Below are positions 1-5,165 of a stretch of 5,165 nucleotides of DNA, piece after piece (the first letter of the stretch is position 1; every line of letters starts with the position of its first letter). The stretch is from Bacteroidales bacterium (GTDB lineage Bacteria; Bacteroidota; Bacteroidia; Bacteroidales; WCHB1-69). The stretch spans positions 1 through 5,165 of the forward strand of contig JAQUGA010000182.1 of NCBI GenBank assembly GCA_028684405.1, in the 5' to 3' direction. Made by a program: the position numbers and the translations under genes. Below the pieces are notes generated by a model. It made no database searches. It was not told the origin of the DNA and saw nothing but the letters and a program-made list of their open reading frames with translations.

Positions 1-1
1 G

Positions 2-85
2 TGGGGTGGCGATATTATGCAAAAACAGCCTGCTATTCTTCAAGCAAAAGAAAACGGAAGGAACGTTTTTATAATTAAAAATTAA
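2..85 (+). CDS. C-terminal end of an unidentified protein (5' part outside window)
   Basis: An open frame enters from the left edge and ends at a TAA at 83-85, giving 27 residues that begin WGGDIMQKQPAIL and end in NVFIIKN. I prefer this frame because its composition is protein-like. The competing frame ending at 78 gives a Ser/Lys/Arg-rich string that looks non-coding. The fragment is too short for me to recognise a family. It lies 41 bases before the DUF1456 gene on the same strand, with no hairpin in between, so the two could be co-transcribed. This is inferred from spacing and frame only. Confidence 0.4.
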   Translation, partial: WGGDIMQKQPAILQAKENGRNVFIIKN

Positions 86-126
86 TATCAAGCTAAACGG
101 GACTTCTAAAAATAAAATAAAAAAAC

Positions 127-366
127 ATGGCTTTAACAAACAATGATATTTTAAAAAAACTAAGAGTAGCCCTTCAACTTAGAGATGAAGATATAATTGA
201 AATACTTAATTTGGTTGATTTTAGAGTTACAAAAACAGAATTATCTGCCTTTTTCCGAAAAGAGGATCATCCAAATTACAAACCCCTTCAAGATCAGATT
301 TTGCGAAACTTTTTGAACGGATTGGTTATCTATAAACGAGGTCCCATGAAAAAGCCAGAAGAATAG
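127..366 (+). CDS. DUF1456 family protein (YehS-like), single-domain form
   Basis: This 79-residue soluble protein has no signal peptide or membrane segment. Its sequence follows the DUF1456 pattern that I recall from E. coli YehS. It has an N-terminal NNDILKKLRVAL helix, then a DEDIIEILNLV segment, a FRKEDHPNY motif at about residues 43-51, and a C-terminal DQILRNFLNGLVIYKRG stretch at about residues 56-72. E. coli YehS carries two copies of this unit in roughly 155 residues, whereas this protein holds one. The visible unit is complete from NNDIL to KRG, so it looks like a natural short form rather than a truncation. The molecular function of the family is not established. The ATG at 127 follows an A-rich stretch with no Shine-Dalgarno sequence, and no other in-frame start gives a better fit. 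It lies 271 bases before the efflux operon, and nothing in the sequence ties it to efflux. Confidence 0.85.
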   Translation: MALTNNDILKKLRVALQLRDEDIIEILNLVDFRVTKTELSAFFRKEDHPNYKPLQDQILRNFLNGLVIYKRGPMKKPEE

Positions 367-421
367 TGGAGGAATAGAATGCCCGATTGCGTGTTGGCGC
401 ATACAAATTCAAATCCCCAAA

Positions 422-442
422 ATCTCAAAACTATTTTGAGAT
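422..442 (+). terminator. Perfect 9-bp hairpin, possible weak terminator of the DUF1456 gene
   Basis: ATCTCAAAA (422-430) and TTTTGAGAT (434-442) are exact inverted copies separated by the 3-base loop CTA. The hairpin begins 56 bases after the DUF1456 stop codon, where a terminator would be expected. Against that reading, the stem has only two G-C pairs and no T-run follows at once; the nearest is ATTTTT at 451-456. It could instead be a protein-binding dyad or part of a leader RNA. Confidence 0.35.
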
Positions 443-457
443 AGGTTTGCATTTTTC

Positions 458-549
458 AGATGTAAAGCAATACAAAACTTTATTTCAAACATGATTTTCG
501 AATAAATTCTATTTTTATTCGAAAATCTTACATCTTGTATTTCAGCTTT
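458..549 (+). promoter_or_regulatory. Structured intergenic element with alternative stems upstream of the efflux operon
   Basis: Two further long-range pairings enclose the 14-bp hairpin. In the first, AGATGTAA (458-465) pairs exactly with TTACATCT (528-535), which directly abuts the hairpin's right arm. In the second, AAAGCAATACAA (464-475) pairs with TTGTATT (535-541) plus GCTTT (545-549), giving 12 pairs with a 3-base bulge. The two pairings share bases and cross each other, so they would be mutually exclusive if this region is transcribed. That is the geometry of a switching leader, but AT-rich DNA makes chance complementarity common. It matches no riboswitch class that I recognise. Confidence 0.3.
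493..527. repeat. Perfect 14-bp inverted repeat with 7-base loop
   Basis: GATTTTCGAATAAA (493-506) and TTTATTCGAAAATC (514-527) are exact reverse complements around the loop TTCTATT. Each arm contains the self-complementary core TTCGAA. The dyad lies about 110 bases before the start of the outer membrane channel gene. It may be an operator for an unseen regulator, an RNA hairpin in the efflux leader, or a terminator for the upstream gene. No T-run follows immediately (the next bases are TTACATCTTG), so a classical intrinsic terminator is the weaker reading. The repeat itself is directly visible; its role is inferred. Confidence 0.75.
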
Positions 550-607
550 TTAGAACACATTTAACTCAAATTAATAAAATATAAAATCATGCATTGATGT
601 TTTTGAA

Positions 608-615
608 TATATTTG
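608..615 (+). promoter_or_regulatory. Bacteroidota-type -7 promoter element (TATATTTG) for the efflux operon
   Basis: TATATTTG fits the TAnnTTTG consensus of the -7 element used by the primary sigma factor of Bacteroidota. It ends 22 bases before the channel gene's ATG, so it would give a short 5' leader. No TTG or TTTG sits at the usual spacing upstream; the nearest TTG (594-596) is only 11 bases away. The call therefore rests on one element and position. Confidence 0.35.
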
Positions 616-637
616 TCGAAAACTTAAAACTACAATA

Positions 638-2038
638 ATGCACTTTATCAAAACAGGAATTATTCAATTGTTATTCTTGACATTTTGCATAATAAACTCA
701 AGCAAAGCCCAGGAGTTAACATTAGAGCAGTGCAAGGAGATGGCTTTAAATCAAAATATGGATTTAAGAATATCCCAAGAACATATTCTAATGGGAAAAA
801 ATGCTCGAAAAATGGCATTTTCTCAGTTTTTTCCACAAATTGAAGGAAATGCTTCATACATTCGCCTCAATAAGCAATTTCAGCTGTTGGATGAGGATTT
901 TACGGCTCAAAATATTATTGACAGATTGCCTTTTCCACTTCCTACTCTCCCGATTCCTATTCCAATTGATTTTAACAACATTACACTTTTGCCTGCAAGG
1001 GATACTCGTATTGGGCAAGAACATAATTTTCTTTTCAATGTAGGTCTTACTCAACCTATTTTTGCAGGAGGTAGAATATTTGAAGTATACCGAATGAGCA
1101 AAGTGGGCGAACAAATTGCCAACGAAAGTGCCAGTTTAGAACGCCAGAATACTTTATATGAAACCGAAGATTTGTATTGGAACATTGTTTCCATTCAAGA
1201 GAAGCAAAAAGTGGTGGAAAGCTATCAAAAAATGGTTCAAAATTTGGAAAAAGATGTAGAATCTTACATTTCTCAAGGCGTGGCTTTGCGAAATGACTTA
1301 TTGCGAGTAAAACTAAAACAAAATGAAATTGATTTACTTCTATTTAAAATAAACAATGGTTTGAAACTTGCCAAAATGGCACTTTGTCAGAAAATTGGCA
1401 TCGATATTAATTCTGATATTACTCTTTCGGAAACTGAAATTGAAATAGCAAAAGAAGAAATTGTTTATGAAAACATCCGACAATCGGCCATTCTCAATCG
1501 ACCCGAGTTAAAACTTTTGGAACACGGTGTAAAACTATCAGAGTCGGCTCTTCGCATTTCCACAGGCAATTTCATGCCCACTATTGGCTTTACGGCCAAC
1601 TATTTATCCCTCCGTCCAAATCCGTATCGAGGATTGGCCGATGAATTTGGAAGCGACTACATGTTTGGTTTTGTGATGAATGTTCCCATTTTCCACTGGT
1701 TTGAAAAACATCACAGCCGGGCTCTAGCAAAAAACAACATGAACATTGCCAAGCTCAAACTGGAAGATTCCAGACAAAAAATATCCATGGAGACACTGAT
1801 GGTAAGCAATGAAATACTGGAAGCTAAAAAAAGGATTGAAATATCAAAACAGAGTGTAGACCAAACTTTGGAAAACTTAAAATTGGTTCAAGACAGCTAC
1901 AACGAAGGTATGATGAAAACAGCAGAACTAATTGAAGCCCAATCCTTATGGCAGGAAGCTCAAACCAATTATATCGAATCAAAAGCGATATATAAGTCCT
2001 TAGAAATAAAATTAAAAAAATCAAGCGGAGAATTATAA
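638..2038 (+). CDS. TolC-family outer membrane efflux channel (OEP)
   Basis: This 466-residue protein is the predicted outer membrane and periplasmic tunnel of the tripartite pump encoded here. Residues 1-24 form a Sec signal peptide with a hydrophobic core (IIQLLFLTFCII) and likely cleavage at SKA|Q. The mature protein shows two outer membrane efflux protein repeats. The first includes LTQPIFAGGR (137-146) and the second NVPIFHW (348-354), both at beta-strand to helix junctions. Long charged helices rich in Glu, Lys and Gln follow each. The periplasmic tip turns are recognisable as QGVALRND (213-220) and EGMMKTAE (423-430). Both keep the Gly-x5-Asp/Glu spacing of E. coli TolC. A proline-rich insertion (97-109) falls in the first beta hairpin. 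Length is normal for the family. The ATG at 638 is chosen because it starts the signal peptide directly. The adaptor gene begins 21 bases after its stop codon. Family assignment is firm; the exported substrate is unknown. Confidence 0.93.
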   Translation: MHFIKTGIIQLLFLTFCIINSSKAQELTLEQCKEMALNQNMDLRISQEHILMGKNARKMAFSQFFPQIEGNASYIRLNKQFQLLDEDFTAQNIIDRLPFPLPTLPIPIPIDFNNITLLPARDTRIGQEHNFLFNVGLTQPIFAGGRIFEVYRMSKVGEQIANESASLERQNTLYETEDLYWNIVSIQEKQKVVESYQKMVQNLEKDVESYISQGVALRNDLLRVKLKQNEIDLLLFKINNGLKLAKMALCQKIGIDINSDITLSETEIEIAKEEIVYENIRQSAILNRPELKLLEHGVKLSESALRISTGNFMPTIGFTANYLSLRPNPYRGLADEFGSDYMFGFVMNVPIFHWFEKHHSRALAKNNMNIAKLKLEDSRQKISMETLMVSNEILEAKKRIEISKQSVDQTLENLKLVQDSYNEGMMKTAELIEAQSLWQEAQTNYIESKAIYKSLEIKLKKSSGEL

Positions 2039-2059
2039 ACAAGTAATAACCAGGCTATT

Positions 2060-3103
2060 ATGTATAAAAATAAAATAAAAACAAGCAGTATTGTCCTTCT
2101 CATTTCGATATTCTTCTTTTCTGCCTGCACTTCAGAAAAAAACAGAGAATCAACGGAAATCAAAGTACTTACGGTTAAAACAGAAAGTGCGAAGAAAATG
2201 ACTTTTACCGATAATTTAGAATTTTCAGGCACTGTTTTTCCAAACAAAGAGGCAAATATTGGAGCATCCCTGCCGGGCAAAGTAGAGAAAATATTTTTTC
2301 AGCCTGGGGATTATGTCAAACAAGGATCTGTTGTCGTTCAGATGTCGGCAGAGATGATGATTCTCTCTGAAATTGAATATACGACTCTGCAAAAAGATTT
2401 TAATCGGGTTACAAACCTTTTGGCAAAAGGGAGCATTACCCAACAAGATTTCGATCATGTGAAAGCCAAATATGAAGCAGCCAAAGCCAAATATGAATTA
2501 GTCAAAAAAAACACACAAATAACAGCTCCTTTTGATGGCGTTATCGTAAGCCACATTATGCAAGAAGGCGAAAACTATTTATTCTCGCCCAGTTTAGATT
2601 TGAACTTTTCAATGACTTCTGGGATTGTAAAATTAATGCAAATAAATCCACTGATCATTCGCTTTTCGGTAAATGAAAAACTTCTTTCGAAAATCAAAAA
2701 AGGACAAATTGTAAAAGTGGTTACGGATGCCTATCCAGAAGAGTCGTTTGAAGGCAAAATCAGTTTAATTCATCCAATACTCAATGCCCATACCCGTAGC
2801 GTTGACGTGGATGTAAAAGCGACCAACAAAAAACAACTGCTCAAGCCGGGAATGTTTGCCAGAGTGATTGTGCAAGGCATTGTTCACGAAGGCGTGGGAG
2901 TTCCTTTAACCTCAATTTCACGACGCGGCAACAACGAATATGTTTGGCTTGCTAAAGACGAAAAAGCTTTTTTGCAAAAAATAAGCAGAATTGCAGTAAG
3001 TGGTGATTATGCAATCGTTAGCGACCTCGACGAAGATGCAGAAATTATCCTAACGAAAAAATCTCAATTGACAGATGGCATGTCAATTATAACCGAAAAA
3101 TAG
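2060..3103 (+). CDS. RND efflux periplasmic adaptor (membrane fusion protein), lipoprotein
   Basis: This 347-residue protein should bridge the inner membrane pump and the outer membrane channel. Its N-terminus is a lipoprotein signal with lipobox FSAC, so Cys23 would be lipidated and anchor it to a membrane. Domains in order are the first half of the lipoyl domain (about 63-96, with LPGKVEKIFFQPGDYVKQG), a short alpha-helical hairpin (about 100-150), the second lipoyl half (about 152-172, TAPFDGVI), a beta-barrel domain (about 185-270, ending LKPGMFARVIV) and a membrane-proximal domain to the C-terminus. The hairpin tip carries R116, L120 and T127 at the spacing of the RLS motif that contacts TolC-type channels, with Thr replacing Ser. 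The hairpin, at about 50 residues, is shorter than that of AcrA. The ATG at 2060 begins the lipoprotein signal. The stop codon is 8 bases before the pump start, which suggests tight co-expression. Confidence 0.93.
   Translation: MYKNKIKTSSIVLLISIFFFSACTSEKNRESTEIKVLTVKTESAKKMTFTDNLEFSGTVFPNKEANIGASLPGKVEKIFFQPGDYVKQGSVVVQMSAEMMILSEIEYTTLQKDFNRVTNLLAKGSITQQDFDHVKAKYEAAKAKYELVKKNTQITAPFDGVIVSHIMQEGENYLFSPSLDLNFSMTSGIVKLMQINPLIIRFSVNEKLLSKIKKGQIVKVVTDAYPEESFEGKISLIHPILNAHTRSVDVDVKATNKKQLLKPGMFARVIVQGIVHEGVGVPLTSISRRGNNEYVWLAKDEKAFLQKISRIAVSGDYAIVSDLDEDAEIILTKKSQLTDGMSIITEK
2462..2497 (+). repeat. Direct repeat encoding a duplicated heptad in the adaptor hairpin
   Basis: The 15-mer AAAGCCAAATATGAA occurs at 2462-2476 and again exactly at 2483-2497, a period of 21 bases. 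The period equals seven codons, one coiled-coil heptad, and encodes KAKYEAAKAKYEL (residues 135-147) in the second helix of the adaptor hairpin. It looks like an internal duplication that preserves the frame and the helical register. Confidence 0.7.
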
Positions 3104-3111
3104 GGCATACT

Positions 3112-5165
3112 ATGAAATTATCTAAGATTAGCGTTTCCAACCCCATAGGAACTTCAATGGCATTTATTGCGATACTTATCATTGGTATCATCAGCTTGAA
3201 TTCATTGCCCAGGGATGTAATGCCCGATATTGATTTTCCGACCTTAACCGTTATTACTATTTACCCAGGAGCATCGCCCGAAGATGTTGAAAAGGACGTA
3301 ACCCAAACATTGGAACTCATTTTGGCAACAACGCCAAATTTAAAAAACATAACTTCCAAAAGTCGCGAAAATGTATCTTTCCTTACTTTGCAATTTGAAT
3401 GGGAGTCAGACATTACCGATGCAGCAAACAATGTTCGGGACTTAATGGAAATTGTGAAAAACGACTTACCCAGTGCAGCACAAGCACCATATATTATGAA
3501 AATCAACAGTTCGATGCTGCCTGTTGCTGCTTTAGCAATCAGTGCCAACGAAAGCTACGATGATTTTGATAGAATTTACAACGATATTATAGCCCCCCAT
3601 TTTCGCCGTATCGAGGGAGTGGGCACTGTTTTCCCTATTGCCAATCCCGAAAAACAACTTTTGATTGAAATAGACCCTCAACGAATGGATGCATATAATA
3701 TTTCCATCCAAACAATTGTAATGGCCTTGCAGTCCGAAAAAACGACCATACCCGGAGGAAATATCAAAATTGGAGAGTATGATTTGCCCATTAATATTCC
3801 CAGTGATATAAACAATCAGTCCGACATTGAAGAACTTATCATTGTTAATTTTCAAAACAAGGTAATTCGTCTCAAAGACATTGCTAGTGTCAGCGTAAAG
3901 CCTAAGCCTAAAGACGAACGAGTTCGCAGTGCTGGTATGCAATCCATTGCAATGTTTGTTCAAAAACAGACGGGGACAAACACACTGGATACTTATAAAT
4001 CAATTTTAAAAGAGATCGAAAATGTTCAAAAAGTTCTTCCTGAGGATGTTCAAATTAGCGAAGTTTTTAACACAGCAGATATCATTGACGATACCATTAA
4101 CAATCTAGCTTCTACGGTTTGGTGGGGAGCTTTATGGGTGATGTTTGTGGTATTAATTTTTCTACGAAATTACCGATCCAGTTTAATCATTATCGTAACC
4201 ATTCCCTTCTCTTTAATATTTGCATTTATTATTATTTATATTTTCGATTATACGATTAATGTTTTCTCATTGATGTCGTTGGTTGTGGCAATGGGCTTGG
4301 TTGTAGACAGTGCCATTGTGGTTTTGGAAAACATTATTCAAAAGATTGAAAAAGGAGAAAAACCACGAGAAGCATCAGTGTTTGGCAGCAGCGAAATGCA
4401 ATTGGCCATTACCGCCTCAACCATGACCACCATTTCGGTATTTTTGCCGATGCTTTTCCTGGGTGGAATTGTCGGAATCATGTTTAAGCAATTGGTGGTT
4501 ATCACCATCTCTATTTTATTGGCATCATTGGTAGCAGCCCTTACGCTTACACCCATGATGACCTCATTGCTCATCAAAAAAAGAGAAAGAAAGCACTCTA
4601 AGCTTTACAATTGGAGTGAAAACATTTTTGTTGTTGTTGAAAATGCTTACAAAGACATTCTTAAATGGGCTATTTATCATAAAACAGCCGTTATTTTAGT
4701 AGGTATCGGAATTTTTGGATTATCCCTCTTTTCGGTTCGATTTATTGGCACCGATTACATTCCAAATTTTGATACCGGCGATATGATGATTATCATTGAA
4801 ACCGATGAAGGAACGGGGGTTAATAAAACAGAAGAAATTGCCACTTTCGTGGAAGAAAAAGTGATAGAAATGGTTCCTTATATCGAAAAATCATTTATCA
4901 TTGCGGGACAAACAGAAAAGGGACTGCTCTCTTCGGTAGGTTTTGCCGAAGGAAAAAATGCTGCAACCATCGGTTTTAGAATGTGTCAACCTGACAAAAG
5001 ACCCAAAAGCACCTCGGAAATAGCGGCAGAATTAACAAGCTTTTTGGACAGCATTCCGGATATAAACAAATACAATGTGAGCGGTGGTAGTATTTTATCA
5101 GCCGTTGTTCTTGGAAACGTAAAACCAATTGAAATCAAGCTATTTTGTAATGATTTCACCAAACT
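3112..5165 (+). CDS. RND-family efflux permease, HAE1-like (3' end outside window)
   Basis: This gene encodes the inner membrane proton-driven pump; 684 codons are visible and the frame stays open to the window edge. RND permeases usually exceed 1,000 residues, so about two thirds is present. Visible parts are TM1 (about 13-31), the LPRDVMPDIDFP and YPGASPEDVE motifs typical of the start of the porter domain, the first periplasmic region (about 32-333), TM2-TM6 (about 334-484), TM7 (about 524-542) and the start of the second periplasmic region (YIPNFDTGD at 549-557). TM4 reads GLVVDSAIVVLENI (395-408). Asp399 aligns with AcrB Asp407, while the position of AcrB Asp408 is Ser400. Glu406 is kept. 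The pattern resembles hydrophobe/amphiphile exporters rather than CzcA metal pumps, which usually have VDGAV here, but substrate is not determined. The ATG at 3112 gives a standard short cytoplasmic N-terminus before TM1. It is the last gene seen of the channel-adaptor-pump operon. Confidence 0.95.
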   Translation, partial: MKLSKISVSNPIGTSMAFIAILIIGIISLNSLPRDVMPDIDFPTLTVITIYPGASPEDVEKDVTQTLELILATTPNLKNITSKSRENVSFLTLQFEWESDITDAANNVRDLMEIVKNDLPSAAQAPYIMKINSSMLPVAALAISANESYDDFDRIYNDIIAPHFRRIEGVGTVFPIANPEKQLLIEIDPQRMDAYNISIQTIVMALQSEKTTIPGGNIKIGEYDLPINIPSDINNQSDIEELIIVNFQNKVIRLKDIASVSVKPKPKDERVRSAGMQSIAMFVQKQTGTNTLDTYKSILKEIENVQKVLPEDVQISEVFNTADIIDDTINNLASTVWWGALWVMFVVLIFLRNYRSSLIIIVTIPFSLIFAFIIIYIFDYTINVFSLMSLVVAMGLVVDSAIVVLENIIQKIEKGEKPREASVFGSSEMQLAITASTMTTISVFLPMLFLGGIVGIMFKQLVVITISILLASLVAALTLTPMMTSLLIKKRERKHSKLYNWSENIFVVVENAYKDILKWAIYHKTAVILVGIGIFGLSLFSVRFIGTDYIPNFDTGDMMIIIETDEGTGVNKTEEIATFVEEKVIEMVPYIEKSFIIAGQTEKGLLSSVGFAEGKNAATIGFRMCQPDKRPKSTSEIAAELTSFLDSIPDINKYNVSGGSILSAVVLGNVKPIEIKLFCNDFTK

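Noticed and set aside
391..420. TTCAAATCC resembling a tRNA T-loop, with a TGCG...CGCA mini-stem nearby
   Set aside because: The bases flanking TTCAAAT do not pair as a T-stem, and no anticodon or acceptor stem can be built. Treated as chance.
854..1114. Open frames opposite the start of the channel gene, including 660-857 and 854-1114 on the minus strand
   Set aside because: They are shadows of the channel gene, with Phe/Cys/Lys-rich composition from antisense of AT-rich coding sequence and no recognisable domain.
1969..2280. Minus-strand frame spanning the junction of the channel and adaptor genes, with a hydrophobic stretch
   Set aside because: It overlaps two confident + strand genes. 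Its hydrophobic stretch is antisense to the charged Lys-rich tail of the channel and the adaptor signal.
3532..3963. 143-codon open frame on the minus strand
   Set aside because: It lies wholly inside the pump gene, whose + strand translation matches the RND family throughout. The minus translation resembles nothing I know.
1..5165. CRISPR arrays, insertion sequences, integrase sites, rRNA or tRNA genes
   Set aside because: No regularly spaced repeats, transposase-like frames, terminal inverted repeats or RNA gene signatures were seen on reading both strands.
3112..5165. Possible CzcA-type heavy-metal RND pump
   Set aside because: TM4 reads VDSAIVVLEN rather than the VDGAV pattern expected for metal pumps, so an HAE1-like assignment fits better, although the C-terminal third is not visible.

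Overview
The window looks like AT-rich chromosomal DNA from a member of the Bacteroidota, possibly a flavobacterium-like or related lineage. Three things suggest this. Start codons follow A-rich stretches without Shine-Dalgarno sequences. A TAnnTTTG motif, the -7 element of Bacteroidota promoters, lies just upstream of the main operon. The secreted protein has a signal peptide ending in 'KA|Q', a style common in that phylum. The assignment is an inference from style; no marker gene is present.

Layout, all on the + strand. Positions 2-85 hold the last 27 codons of an unidentified gene. Positions 127-366 encode a small one-domain DUF1456 (YehS-like) protein. A 271-base intergenic region (367-637) follows. 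It contains a perfect 9-bp hairpin, a perfect 14-bp hairpin surrounded by two alternative longer-range pairings, and a promoter-like motif. The rest is one compact operon. It encodes a TolC-type outer membrane channel (638-2038), a lipoprotein periplasmic adaptor (2060-3103) and an RND inner membrane pump (3112 to beyond the window end, with 684 codons visible of an expected 1,000 or more). The gaps between these genes are 21 and 8 bases.

Together the three proteins should form a tripartite proton-driven efflux pump spanning both membranes. The substrate cannot be read from the sequence. The permease resembles hydrophobe/amphiphile (HAE1-like) exporters more than heavy-metal (CzcA-like) exporters. 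The adaptor keeps an RLS-type hairpin-tip motif and the channel keeps the matching glycine-containing tip turns, so the three appear to be a co-adapted set. No regulator gene is visible.

I found no clear undescribed system. The items most worth a second look are the structured leader upstream of the efflux operon, the single acidic residue in transmembrane helix 4 of the pump, and the one-domain form of the DUF1456 protein.
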